Positions 33,640-45,108 of a stretch of 64,000 bases of DNA are shown here, in pieces (positions within the stretch are counted from its first letter, which is position 1; each line of letters starts with the position of its first letter). The stretch is from Tanypteryx hageni (Eukaryota; Arthropoda; Insecta; Odonata; Petaluridae), in NCBI GenBank assembly GCA_028673005.1, contig CM054115.1, positions 2,356,001 through 2,420,000 of the forward strand. The letters run 5' to 3'. The translations under genes and the position numbers were made by a program. The notes under the pieces are model-generated. The model was not told the origin of the DNA. It was given only the letters and a program-made list of their open reading frames with translations, and did no database searches.

Positions 33640-35262
33640 CATATACCATCAATCCCCCCACCCTGCTAAATGTAGGTACTCCTACCTATATCTTCAAGCC
33701 AGATACAATATACCTCCAGCCTTGTAATGAGCAGGAGTTATTTGGATGTCTCTCAAAAATTGGAAATAAAAATTCTGCTGGCCTGGATGAAGTTTCTGGT
33801 AAACTCCTTAAAGCATCTGGGCAGGCATTTATAAAACCATTATTGTTCCTCATCAATCAATCCCTAAGTCAAGGTATCTTTCCTGAAGCACTGAAAACTT
33901 CTAAGGTAATTCCCATTTTCAAAAACAAAGGCAGTAGAAGCCAACTTAGTAACTACAGGCCTATATCACTTTTGTCTCAATTCTTAAAAGTTTTTGAGTA
34001 TGCTTTCAGCAAAAGGCTACTACAATTTCTTGAGAGATATAATTTATTGTCTAGTTCTCAATTTGGTTTTAGAAAGGGGAAATCAACAGAGAAAGCTCTT
34101 TTCTCAGCATTAAATTTTATTGTTGAGGAACTCAATTTAAGCAACAGAACTCGGGGAATATTTTTCGACTTAAGTAAAGCTTTTGACACTGTAGACCATA
34201 AGAAGTTGCTAAGTAAATGTGCATATCTTGGTATTAGGGGTGTGGCAAATAATTGGCTGGTAACATATCTCACTGGTAGGCATCAAGTGGTTTCCATACA
34301 TAATGAGGGTAGAAAATATTTTTCTGAGCCTAGACCTACACACTCTGGTGTGCTCCAAGGATCTATCTTAGGCCCTATTCTTTTCCTAATCTTTATAAAT
34401 GATTTACCCAGTAGCCTTATGCTTAATCAACAAAAAAGTAATCATGTATGCTGATGATATTAATGTTTTGTTAACTAAACCTAATGATAAACTCATATCG
34501 GACTCAAGTGTTGAAGTAATGCATAGAATGTCTGCGTGGTGTAAGCAAAACAAGCAGATTCTAAATAATGAAAAAACACAGGTCATGTTTTTCTCTTCTT
34601 GTCTACAGCAATCTAGTGACTTCTACCTGTGTCATGATCAAAATCACATTAAATCCACAGAGGAATTGAAATTTCTAGGGCTACACATAGACCCGACTTT
34701 AAGATGGCATGTACATATAGATAACATATGCAAAAAATTAAACTCAGTTTTCTATTTATTTTCAGTACTGAAACATACAGTAAGTCTTGAAATTTAAAAA
34801 ATCCTGTATTATGGGCATTTTTACTCAAGAGTCTCATATGGTATAATCCTCTGGGGGTCCTCTTCACATGTTATCGAGGTCTTAAAAATCCAAAAAAGGA
34901 TAATACGCTTAATGAGTAACGCTCCTTTTAGAGCTTCTTGTAGACCCATCTTTAAAAAACTAGGTCTGTTGACTGTATCTTGTATGTATATTTACCATGT
35001 AGTATTATATGTTAAGCAAAATATGGCTGTATTCAATAAAAATTGTTCATTTCACAATTATGATACTTGGAGAGGTAGTGACCTACATGTTTATCACAAC
35101 AAACTGAAAGTTTGCAGCAAAGGTCCTAAAGCAATGTGTATAAAACTATATAATAGATTACCAGCTGAAATTAAGATAATCAGGAGTCTGCCTGTATTTA
35201 AAAACACTGTTCTTGACTTCCTTATAACAAAATGTTATTATAGAATTGATGAATTTATGTAA
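33640..35262 (+). pseudogene. LINE reverse transcriptase and C-terminal domain
   Basis: RT motifs in order: NKNSAGLDEVSGKLL, KVIPIFKNKGSRSQLSNYRP, QFGFRKGKSTEKAL, GIFFDLSKAFDTVDHKKL (motif A), GVLQGSILGPILFLIFINDL (motif B). After one frameshift near 34425 comes VIMYADDINVLL (catalytic YADD intact). The C-terminal part reads KFLGLHIDPTLRW and, past one TAA (34795-34797), YGIILWGSS, RIIRLMSNAPFRASCRPIFK and IKLYNRLPAEIK. Only two or three disabling changes are present. Confidence 0.85.
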
Positions 35263-35345
35263 CTTATTATTATTATTTTTTGACGTGTCCTATGCATTAT
35301 ATACTATGTAGTGTCTTTTGGACAAATAAAGTATTGTATTGTATT
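33640..35345 (+). mobile_element. CR1/Daphne-like LINE, 5'-truncated
   Basis: Begins inside the region before the RT and ends with a 3' UTR (GACGTGTCCTATGCATT near 35281, then GGACAAATAAAG) and short TTGTA repeats (35328-35345). The endonuclease is missing. The 3' end abuts the right inverted arm (35346). The clade is assigned by RT style only. Confidence 0.75.
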
Positions 35346-36646
35346 TGACAGTCTCCCATTGCAGCAATTGAAATGTCCAGAATAGTTGAAATTTATATTT
35401 GAAGTAGGTAACATGCCAATAACTTCAATAGTTTTCACGATATTGATTATGATAGGACAGCATAGGCACATGCAGAATAGGTAACCGATTGGAAAAATAT
35501 TCATCCCCTGCCATACACGGACGTTGATGGCCAGCAATACTTAAAGTGGAATACTATTCCCTCCATGACTCCTGAAAATAATAGAAGTGTTTTCTTGGAA
35601 AAGTATGCACCCCATGCAATACATCTACCAGGTTGGGTCACAATTTGAATACACAAGGATTAATCCTATTCCCTCGACTATTCCTAAAAATAACAACAAT
35701 ATTTTGTTGGAAAATATTCAAAACCTCACCATACAACAACCACAATGGATAGGAATAATAATACAAAAAGTGGAATCATATTTCCTCAAAGATTCCTAAA
35801 AATAACAGAAAAATATTTTGTTGGAAAAATAATCTCCCCTGCCATACACCAACCATAATGGGTCACAATATTAATACACAAAGAGTAATTCAGTTCTCTT
35901 TACTCCTGAAAATAACAGAAAAATATTTCCTATTTCCACAACGATTCCTGAATTTGTGATGAATTTGTCTTGCGCCAAATTTGTCATGTTACAAATTTGT
36001 ATTGCAAAGAATTTGGCATGCAATGAATTGATGTGACGAATTGACTCGCGATGAATTGTTATAGAACCATTTCTGATATATAAGATAATCACCTAAAAAT
36101 TTTAGAAAAGGGGAAAAGTAAATGGGAATTGTGGAAAGAAAGGAGGGTCCCTAGCTTTTGGCACAAAAAGCAGTCTTCAAAAGCTTAAGAAATTGAACAA
36201 CCTGCAGAGTTAGGACTTCAGTGATTTTTCAGTTAATATGTTATTCACATATGAGTATTTTTGTTTCAATAACTTTCCCCAAGCATAGTAGTTCATGTAT
36301 CATATTTAAAGATTATATACAATGATAATTATTAGTAAGGCCACTATCTGGGGTTGTCCAAACCTTCAAAGATATGATGTTTTTAATTTGTTCCACTCCC
36401 CTTTCTCACCATACCACTAAAAAGTTCTATTTTCTTGTGTATGATTAATCTGTATGTAATTTTCAGTTGATAGATATTGCCTAGGTTTTATTACGATTTC
36501 TTCCGCCTCCTTCCTCTTTGGCCACCATGTCATTTTATATTGGTTTATTCCTTGGGTATTATTATGTATGTTTTCCCCAGTCGATCGACACCTATATTGC
36601 CTAAGTTGGTTTTTATTCATGCTGATTACAATTTCCCTTTCTGCTG
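35346..36646 (-). repeat. right arm of a long inverted repeat
   Basis: Reverse complement of the left arm. Similarity is strong from about 35940 to 36646. The inner part (35480-35960) holds the roughly 110-bp tandem repeats, more copies than in the left arm. The outer boundary at 36646 (CTGCTG on the + strand) mirrors 27801. No target-site duplication is evident outside the arms. Confidence 0.8.
35480..35960. repeat. tandem repeat within right arm, about 110-bp period, four units
   Basis: The phrase CCTGAAAATAATAG / CCTAAAAATAACA recurs at 35572, 35683, 35797 and 35905. Each occurrence is followed by TTTTGTTGGAAAA and a CACC/CTGCCATACA block. Units differ by small indels (spacing 111, 114, 108). 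The left arm has about two units. Confidence 0.75.
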
Positions 36647-36969
36647 TTAATAATTACTGTTGTTCATATTACCCATTCAATTGATCATAATCAGTGCCAC
36701 CTCTATGTTTTCTGTCACCCCAAGCAAAGAAATGTTTGGCCGCCCCCCTATGAATTTTTTCTCAGTTTTTACCCACACTTGTCTGTACTTTGCACCAATT
36801 TGTTTTTTGGATTGCTCAAAATTTAGAAAAATAAAATGTGGAAAATTTGTAATTAGTGAAATAAAACAATTTCCAACTGGTGTACTCATTTAATTTTAAC
36901 AAAAACATCATTACAAACATTTTGGTTTGAGCCCTATACTGTAATGAGGAAAAACGTTATTCTCTTCCA
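36647..36969. other. sequence between right arm and Gypsy relic
   Basis: A minus-strand open frame at 36677-36889 has KKFIGGRPNISLLGVTENIE, which I do not recognise. No other feature is seen. Confidence 0.4.
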
Positions 36970-37733
36970 GTGCACCCAATTTCTCAAAAATCAAAGGAAA
37001 GGAATGCACTCTCTCGACCCTCCCATTCCCTTCTGGATGATACGCCAATGTTCATAACTTTGAAATCCTAAGTAGCCTACACATGTTAGTGAAAAGTTCC
37101 GACATGAAATTGCTTCCTTGGTCCATTAGAATGCGATCAGGCACCCTGAACCTTAACACCCATCTCCACGAAGTGCGAGAAATGATCCAGGATGGAGAGA
37201 ATGTATTTACTTCCCTGGTTGGTGATGGACAACAGTCCTACAATATCCATTGCTATGAAGTCAAAGGGTCTGTCGATGGCTGGCAATTCTTGTAGTGGTG
37301 CCTTGGTTCCTTTGTAGAGGCTACTTTGGATGCATGAGATACATTCCTGCACCATTCTCTTCACATTGCATGTGAAATTTGGCCACCAGTATTGGGCCTC
37401 TATTTGATCCATCGTGGCTGTCACTCTCAGGAGTCCTGAAAGAGGGTGTTCATGGTGGAGACAGGTAATGAATTCACGGAGTATTTTCGGCACAGCAACC
37501 TTGTCCCCTTGCAGCATCCTTTTAAATACCAACCCATCCCTCTGTACGAATCTCCTTTTTGCTCTCCACAGATCGCATTCGGTATCTAACCACTTCGCAA
37601 TCCTTAGATCGCTCTCATCTGTCGTCTCCGTCCATCTCACCTTGCGACTCAACCCATCGGCATTTAAATGTAACTTCCTGGGCCTATGTTCTACCTCATA
37701 GTCATACTCCGAGAGTTTGAGGATCCATCCCAT
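36970..37733 (-). pseudogene. Gypsy RNase H end and integrase relic
   Basis: Begins MGWILKLSEYDYEVEHRPRK and LHLNADGLSR (RNase H end). The integrase zinc-binding part HHEHPLSGLLRVTATM...C-I-S-C-I-Q follows, then FDFIAMDIVGLLSIT (first catalytic Asp) and KYILSILDHFSHFVE. After a gap come MDQGSNFMSELFTNMC (where TDQGSNF is usual) and YHPEGNGRVERVHS (third residue Glu region). It stops near 36970 without the C-terminal domain. Confidence 0.8.
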
Positions 37734-38059
37734 TAATCAGCTATTTACATCTTTCAATCCAAACAGTCATTTTAATGCTGCATGGTCACTTTAAATTTTC
37801 TTCTGTAAACATAACACCTGAAATAATTTATGGCCCACATTACTGCTAGCAACTCCTTCTCAGTAGTCATATAATTTAACTCTACCACATGTAACTGCTG
37901 GAATTTTTAAGCGATGGGCCCCTTCTTTGGCCTTCTGAGATAACACTCCCACAATAGCGAAGGATGAGACATTGGTGGAGACGATAAATGGCTTACTAAA
38001 GTCCGGGTAGCCTTCAGGCTACCCATAGCCTCATCACATTACTTTGTCCAAATGAACGT

Positions 38060-38887
38060 GGCTCTCTTTTTTAGTAGTCGTGTTAGCAGTCATGCTGTAG
38101 CAGCATAATCATCCACAAATCTTCTATAATAATTGGCCGGGCAGAGGATGGATTGTAGTTTGTGGGTGTTGGAAAATTATTTATGGCAGATACCTTATCC
38201 AGGTCAAGGTGTATGCCCTCCTTGCTGATTATGTGACCCAAGAATTTGGCTTTTTCTAAAGAAAAGTGACATTTCTCAAGTTTTAGGGATAACTTTGCAT
38301 CCTGAAGCTAAGCAAACAGATTTTTTAATCTCTCCATGTGCTGTTCAGTGATGGCTCTGAATATGATCATGTTGGCTAGGTATACTAAACATTAGGTTGA
38401 CTTCAGTCCCCTTAGCATGCCATCCATCATACGTTGAAATGTCGCAGGGGCATTATGAAGGCCAAAGGGCATTCTCGTATAATTAGAAGTGTCCTGCATC
38501 GACATTGAAAGCCGTCTTCTCCTGGGCATTGAGGTGCATGGGAATTTGATAATAGCTGCTGTTTAAGTCAAGGGTGGTAAAGTAGCGACTATTTCCCAAA
38601 TAGTCCAGTGTTTCGGTGATGTTCAAAAGTGGGTAGACATCGGGAATGGTAACAGCATTCAACGCCTGAAAGTCAATGCAGAATCGGTAATTTGACATCC
38701 TATCTAAGGATTTTTTGGGCACGATCACCATGGGGGAAGCCCATGGACTTTTACTGGGAACAATCATTCTAGCCTGTAGTTGCTCCTCAACGAATTCATC
38801 GATTATTTGTTTCTGTTGATGGAGAACATGGTATGGTTTGTGATAAATTGGGGCCACGTGACTGTTAGGAATGCAGTATGATGTCAA
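38060..38887 (-). pseudogene. Gypsy reverse transcriptase relic
   Basis: QIIDEFVEEQLQARMIVPSK, SPWASPMVIVPKK, YRFCIDFQALNAVTIPDVYP, YFTTLDLNSSYYQIPM (motif A Asp present) and KTAFNVDAGHFEYTRMPFGL follow in order. Motif C reads VYLANMIIF in place of V-Y-L-D-D, so the catalytic pair is lost. The downstream block KCHFSLEKAKFLGHIISKEG is typical. Stops occur from 38400 on. Confidence 0.85.
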
Positions 38888-38999
38888 ATCCGTTGTTGGT
38901 GGTAGTCCATTCTGGGTGAACAGTTACTCGTTGAGCAATGGTAATAACTTTCCCCTTTCTTCCTCTCTCAAATACTCTCAATTTTTCTGAAAAATTTAT

Positions 39000-39404
39000 T
39001 CAACTCTGACGTTTGGTTGCCATCCTAATGTGACCTTCTCTCCCCCCTTCTACTTCGTCTACCTCGTTTAACATGGCTATTCGCGTTCCTTTCCTCAGGA
39101 CCAATTCTTCCTTCCCAAAATTGGCCACTTGTATGATAAGGTCATTGTCCTCTGAGACACACCAAAATCCTTTTGCTATGAAGAAATTTTCTATTTCTAA
39201 CTTTGCTGGATCCACAATGTATTCTCGCCCTTTGATTACCCCCTCTCTATACACCTTTACCAAAAAATGTTTCTCACAATGGGGAGGAATAATTTTGACC
39301 TTGAGCAGTCGTATGGGAACTTCGAAATATTTTGCATCCCTTGACCACTCTGGCTTCACCTCTCCCGCTTCACACATCCCTTGGCACGCCCCCCTCAGCA
39401 TCAC
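39000..39404 (-). pseudogene. Gypsy protease-to-RT linker
   Basis: An open frame covering the region between protease and RT, with VPIRLLKVKIIPPHCEKHF and LIIQVANFGKEELVLRKGT, a beta-rich segment conserved among Gypsy elements. The protease itself (39430-39720, minus) is visible upstream as CRLLIDT followed by a stop where the active-site Gly should be, then VQVSLL and GILGLDFLQKY. Confidence 0.7.
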
Positions 39405-39770
39405 TTTTTTGTCCTATATGTAACATTCTATCGCCCACATTAATTACGCTTTTGTATTTCTGTAGGAAGTCCAACCCAAGGATCCCATTTTAACCTCCCA
39501 GGGAGTCCACCACCTGAACCCGCATTTCATACCAATTTCCTTGCATCTCAAATCTAATCATGCATCCGTAATTCCACATCCTAGCTCCTGTAATGCCTTT
39601 TATCCTGTAACCTGACCTCTCCAATCCTGCCCATCCACAAATGGCTCTGGTAAGCAGAGATACTTGGACTCATGTGTCGATTAACAACCGACACTTCTAT
39701 CCTCCTATCTTCACTTCTACAACTAGGTCTGCAGCCTCTTCCCTGGGCTCCACTCTTGGAAGGGTGACTT

Positions 39771-40241
39771 CTAGTTGTGCCCGGTAGGGGCGGTTTCTCT
39801 GGGCCCATAAGCATTGAAAGCGTTTTCCATCTGTTGGTGCCTGCTCCAATCCCGCATGAGATGTTCTTGGTCACCGCAAATAAAATAGCCATGCCCCCAT
39901 TCACAGTTTTGCACCATGTTTCCCACCACCCTACAGTTGTAACATCTCTGCACCACTGACCTTTGGAAGATACGGTGATGCTTCTCTGGGTTGCCGTTCC
40001 AACTCGTTTGGATGCCTGCCTCCACTGCATGGTCAAAGGTTTTCGGCACAGTGAGGTGGCACAGGCATCCCAACTCGCCGGGTAGGCCAGTCAGAAAGGC
40101 ATCCAGGGTTCGTTGATCTGCTTCATAATGCATCACAGCCATGTACTCCAGATCTCCCATTGCCTTATACGTGTTCACATTGATGGATAGCAACCGGTTG
40201 GCGAATGTCTCCACGTCCTCAGCCGCCTCCTTGCATAGCAT
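39771..40241 (-). pseudogene. Gypsy gag relic with zinc knuckle remnants
   Basis: The capsid-like segment DVETFANRLLSINVNTYKAM and DAFLTGLPGELGCLCHLTVP is the Gypsy retrotransposon gag block. It is followed by RCYNCRVVGNMVQNC and YFICGDQEHLMRDW, degraded CCHC knuckles in which the His and Cys spacings no longer fit. The N-terminal gag continues in other frames to about 40560. Confidence 0.75.
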
Positions 40242-40667
40242 CGTAACTTACAGAAGAACTGTGCACTCTTCTTAGTGCGGTACCTTCCAACAAGCTGCAC
40301 CTTCAGGTTTTCATATGTCATGGCATCTCGACACTCCTACTTACTCTGAACAAATTCGGCCACTTCTCCCAACCGTTGAGTTCCATGACTAGCTCCAAGC
40401 ATTTGCAGAACACTCTCATGTTCTTTCCGGATTTGCCTTTGAATCTCTCCATGGTGCTCATCATCCTCATCATCGCCGGGGATGCCACATTTTCCACTCG
40501 GGATCTGAGCCATTTGTTCTCTGCAGTCACCGCCAGATTCTCTCCCCGAACTCCTCAATGAACTGTTCTAACTGCAAGTCTAGGCCTTCTATGCTAACTC
40601 TAACCATCATCTCCTGTCCTTCCTCCATGATATCGACAGCTCCCAGTAGTTGGTCGATTGACCACAC

Positions 40668-40685
40668 ATCCCACTTCTGACACCA
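40668..40685 (-). promoter_or_regulatory. tRNA-Leu primer-binding site of the Gypsy relic
   Basis: On the minus strand, TGGTGTCAGAAGTGGGAT is complementary to the 3' end of a typical eukaryotic tRNA-Leu (CCA plus acceptor and T-arm). It lies one base from the LTR border at 40687, the usual position for priming minus-strand DNA. Confidence 0.75.
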
Positions 40686-40900
40686 GTGTAATCGCTGAAT
40701 CAGTGGTGCCGGTTCACCAAAATACCATGAGGGAATGTGGAGGAGGGATGAATAATAAAATCAATATCGCTCTTCCCTTTTCTACATTTTATTTGATCTT
40801 TACCCTCATCCACACCTTGCCTTCATGCATTTTATCAATCAACTATTTCTCTCTGCAGCTTTTTTTCCTCTCAATCTGAGAGAATGCCAATGTTGATGGA

Positions 40901-41439
40901 ATAAAGTGATCCGAAGATCCTATGCAGACAGGCATAAGCTGTAAAGTTGGGACTAATTTTGAAACGAGAAAAAAGTCTGCTATGAGTATGCCTAATATTC
41001 ATGACAATACAATATATTCCTTCCTGTCATATTTATGGGCTTTTGCTCTTGTAACTATATAAGCTAGGTAGTGTTAGTAAATTGTTTGAAATAAATACAT
41101 TTTGCAGGATGAGGATTGTTTTAAAGAAAAAATCTATCTAGGGGCTTTCTTCTGAAGGATAATGACACAGCTAAAGTGAGGAGAGTTACCCCAGAATAAG
41201 ACCCCATACTTCAGCATGGAGAAAAAGTATACATAATATATCATTAGTTGTATCTTGGGTGAAACTGATTCTCTCGGGCATTTTATTGGGTAAATATGAG
41301 AGTATATTCTTTTAACTATGGATTGAATGTGGTCTGTCCTATGTAATATTGGAGAGGTATTCAGTCCAAGAACTTGGGTGCTATAGGATGAATGAATAGG
41401 TTAGTTATTCAACATAATATGTAGAGAATTACATAGTTT
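40901..41439. other. intronic DNA, nothing recognised
   Basis: AT-rich with no coding or repeat structure identified. Confidence 0.5.
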
Positions 41440-42130
41440 GGATTGGTAAGGGTGGAACTGCATAAATGATGATTTGGGATGGTTAGTCTATTTGAGTTGC
41501 ACCTGGTAAACACCTCTTTAGCAGCCAAGTGTCTTTCCAAGCTTAATTGCTCCATTGATAATGAGTGTGTAGGATAACACATCAACAAATAAAACAGTAT
41601 GTCTATTATTTAGGTGATGTGGAAAATCATTGATATATTTAGCAGGAAAAGCAAAGGTCCTAAAGTTGAATCTTGGGGAATGCTGCATTTTGTGGGTTAA
41701 AGGTAATAAATTCACCTCATGAATGAGACTTTCATACTGGTGATGTTTTTGGACTGCTTGAGTTCTGTCTAGGATAAATGAGGCAATCCATTTCACAGCA
41801 GTTCCTCCTATACCCACGAGATTAGGTTTTTTTAAGAGAATGGAATGGTTTACAGAGTCGAAAGCTTTTCTTAGGTCATGGAACAAGCCAATAGCTTTAT
41901 TTTTGCTATTGAGGGCACCATAAACTTTACTTAGAAGTCAAAAATAACAGTGGTGGTGGAAAAATATTTTCAAAAACCATTTTGAGATGCTAAGATGATG
42001 TTGAATTTTTCAAGGTGGATATCTAATCTAGTATACATAAGTAATTCAAAGACTTTAGATGTAGAAGAAACCAGGGAGATAGGGTAATAATTATTTATTG
42101 AGTGTTTAATGATGCCCTTTATGTAGCAGC
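41440..42130 (-). pseudogene. LINE reverse transcriptase relic
   Basis: Minus-strand reading yields YYPISLVSSTSKVFELLMYT near 42090-42030 and HLEKFNIILASQNGF. MFHDLRKAFDSVNHSILLKK (motif A, near 41880) follows, then GIGGTAVKWIASFILDRTQA and remnants of YINDFPHHL. This is a CR1/L2-style RT with many stops; the catalytic motif C is not recognisable. It lies 136 bp upstream of the PRKDC exon at 42266 without touching its acceptor. Confidence 0.7.
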
Positions 42131-42265
42131 TTATGATTTATTAAACTTTATCAACCTCTTTTGTTTGCCATTGTTCTACTCTTCTTCATTTCAATTGTTA
42201 AATCACTTGCTTTTCAAAATTTCTGATAAGTTGGTAATGCATCATTTATTTTCTCTCACCTCCAG

Positions 42266-42372
42266 GTTATTCCCATGACCACTTACCTAGGAATGATAGC
42301 ATGGGTTGATGACACATTGCCTTTATCAGACATGATTTCATTGTCCATGAATGAAAACGAATGTAGACAAAG
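42266..42372 (+). CDS. PRKDC: PRKDC exon: kinase domain, linker to C-lobe
   Basis: 107 bp, phase 0 start, ending two bases into a codon. It encodes VIPMTTYLGMIAWVDDTLPL and SDMISLSMNENECRQ. The V-x-P-M-T-x-x-L-G-x-I-x-W block is the DNA-PKcs hinge region following the ATP-site lobe. The acceptor is CACCTCCAG and the donor AAAG|GTGAAT. Reading continues from 12437 across a 29,828-bp intron and on to 42450 across a 77-bp intron. Confidence 0.9.
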
Positions 42373-42449
42373 GTGAATAGATTAATTTTATTTTATTTAA
42401 AGATAATGTGCAACAATTTTGACTTTAAAATTAATTTTCTTACTTGCAG

Positions 42450-42611
42450 GAAAGCTGTTTTAGGTCTATATAATAGTTGGCTCAAGAAGGCCCACAAAAC
42501 AACTAACAATGGTGTAGAGTTATATAGATATGCATTCCTTTTTTATGGGAGGGATGAGACGATAAGAGCATATAAGGAGTTGATCGGTAGTCTCTCTTGT
42601 GATATATTACG
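42450..42611 (+). CDS. PRKDC: PRKDC exon: kinase-domain insert region
   Basis: 162 bp; the first base completes the Arg codon split by the previous intron. It encodes KAVLGLYNSWLKKAHKTTNN, GVELYRYAFLFYGRDETIRA and YKELIGSLSCDIL, corresponding to the moderately conserved DNA-PKcs segment before the catalytic loop. The acceptor is TTACTTGCAG and the donor ACG|GTAAGT. It ends with two bases of an Arg codon. This segment is less conserved, so identification rests on its position between the flanking exons and matching phases. Confidence 0.85.
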
Positions 42612-45108
42612 GTAAGTTAAACCAACATTAACCATGCTATAGCAAGAAATTTTATGTTATTGACTAACATAAGAATCTAGCCTGTGAAGTTCGATTCCAG
42701 GAATGCTTTTCCCTTTTTGTTTTACATAGGAAATCTCAAATCCATCGTGCAGAGATGTTTTCTTTAATACTTTATAATATCTTAAAATTGTTATCAGAGC
42801 GAGGTTTGTACTGTTCTAAGGGGAAAAGAATGAAAGAATGTAGATTCTAATTTTTATTGCCAAATTTTGACAATTGATCGTATTTTCTTGAATTTCTACT
42901 AAAACATAGCGTTTTTGCATTTTAAGTCGCATTTTGTCAGACTGTTGCCATGGAGACGATTATTACCAAACTTGGCTTGAGCACAGACAATGGAACAAAT
43001 GGGTTATTTTCTTTTCCACTTGATTACCATGAAGCAATGGACAGTTGATCCATATATATTAGCATATAAACTAACATTTATTAAATTTGTTTGTTCAAAA
43101 AAATTCATGCAAAATATAATGTAAGAAAAAAATTTTGACATTGCTTTTAGTATTTTAAACCTGATAATGCTTTATTAATTTGTTTTCCAATTTTTCTCTA
43201 TCATTCATAAACTATGAATTACAAATGGTATTTATGGTATGAGAATTCCTTGGAATGACTAACATACTGAAACATTTACTGTCAATATAAGTTATCAATT
43301 CGGGATGTCAACTTTGCGAAACCAGCCTGGATTAGTCCTGGTTTGGACTTCTTGTTGTTATTTGTCATATGAATTATGACAAAATAAAATAATAAATTAA
43401 GTATTTGACATAAAATAGAGGTACCCACAAAAACTGTTGTGAAGTCAGTCAGAAATCTGCATTTTTTTAAATGTTAGTAACCCATTTCTCCTTATAATAT
43501 TAGACAACTGTTTGTTTTTATAATTTATATGTGCAATTCTAATTGCTTCTCCCTTACGATAAAGGTAACATTCCCACTGTTGGAATAAAGAAAGATTTTT
43601 TTCTGTTGGTCAGTAGTTATAAATGCCCGCAGTTCACATGCAGTTTACTGAATAATAATAATCTGCAATTATTAACGTTGCAATCTATTAAGTTTGACAT
43701 TGCTACAACTATAATTTCGATGCTTTATAAAAAGCATGAAGCAAATAATACAATTCTTGTCTGTTTAAAATCATTTAAGAATAATGAAAGATGAAACAAA
43801 GACAAAGGAGAAAATAAACATGCAAAACAAATAACGGCACATGAATACACAAGAAGAAATTGTTTCATCGAACTAGCAGTGCTAGGCTTTCAAATGCTGA
43901 ATTAGCAGTCAGTAAACAAAATTGTTTTCTGCTGTCATGATTGGCAAATTGTTACAGCGCATACTGTTGAAAAGATCATTTTTTTGTTTAAGATATATTC
44001 GCAAATGGAATTTTAAGCTAATATTTTTATTTTATCTAATAAGTCGACTGTAATTATTTTCGTCATCCGTTTTATTATATATGTTGCTTCAGGAATTTTT
44101 AACAGGTGGCGTTGCTGTAAGTTATGAATAAACTAAATATCTCAAAATTACATATTTTATAAAAATTTGTTTCAAGCAAAAGTCATAGAGAATATTATTC
44201 TCTACAATTTACGGACATTACTTATAATCAAGTCTTAAAGGAGATCTTTGACAAAAACCGAATAAATCAAAACTATTCCTACATGATGCATTTTAGGAAA
44301 AATAGTTTTAAAAAATATATACAGAATAACATTATCCACAATTTTTAAATTAAATGTTGTTATAAATTATGAAGTTTTAACAGATTCCGTGCAGGCGTAA
44401 ATTTATTTGCCATTCCTAATTTTCGCTAGTATAGACATTAAGGGGCTATAATTATCATAGTTATATACGATATTAAAAAAATCGGCTGGCAATGAAATGG
44501 CTACTTCCTCTGTGATGGTTAGGGAAGAACTAAGAGCGTCGCAGTGAAAAAGGTCACCCCGAGCCTGCTAGCAACAAAACTAAAGGTAAATAGCATCTCT
44601 AGACCGATGACTTCATATGAAGTCACCCACAATGAATGTGTTAATGGAGAAAATTGGCAAAAATGAAAAAGAGAGCAAGAGTAAAGTGTCACTTCCAGAT
44701 GACCAATTTTAAGCAAAAATTAATCAACTCATGTCCCTTTAATAAAAATGTCACATATACAATTTTGTATTGATCTGATTTATAGTTTTTGAGTTAGAGC
44801 ATCTATAAAATTCCTATCACATACACACAGACACCATCATGAAAACAATACTTTCCCCTATAGTACTACGTATCGAGAAAGTAAAAAAGGGAACAGGCTA
44901 CCTCATATGTCGTAACAGATACATGAATGTCTCTGTTAAAAATATTGTTAGCATGTATTTTGTGTAAATGATTTCAATTTTTTGTTAGCATAACATATTG
45001 CACAATGATATCCATTGTGTAAAGATGTTTTTAAAAGTCTCATCAAGTTGAATTCTATATTCCACTTACTCGGAGTCAGACTAAACTTATGCTTTATCTT
45101 CCTCATAG
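42612..45108. other. PRKDC intron, 2.5 kb
   Basis: AT-rich. The part 42660-43030 matches 56310-56650 (dispersed repeat, separate entry). The rest shows no gene. Short open frames (43543-43794, 44519-44716) lack motifs. Confidence 0.6.
42660..43030 (+). repeat. dispersed repeat, first copy
   Basis: Shares ordered phrases with 56310-56650: GATTCCAGGAA, GGAAATCTCAAATC, TATCGTGCAG-like, GAGCGAGTTTTGTACT-like, GAATGTAGATTCTAATTTTT and TTGCCATGG/GTTGCCGTAG. The family is unknown and non-coding. The second copy lies inside the miniature element 56043-57722, so this may be a remnant of the same family. Confidence 0.6.

Larger units (their letters stand above)
36970..40900 (-). mobile_element. Ty3/Gypsy LTR retrotransposon relic
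   Basis: Minus-strand gag (40241-39771), protease region (39720-39430), linker, reverse transcriptase (38887-38060), RNase H remnants and integrase (37730-36970). An 18-bp primer-binding site matching tRNA-Leu lies at 40668-40685. The upstream LTR ends (in element orientation) at 40687 with ...TTACA; its outer border is not clear but may be near 40885. The 3' end of pol and the 3' LTR are missing. Several stops, and mutated catalytic residues in RT and protease, show it is inactive. Confidence 0.85.
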
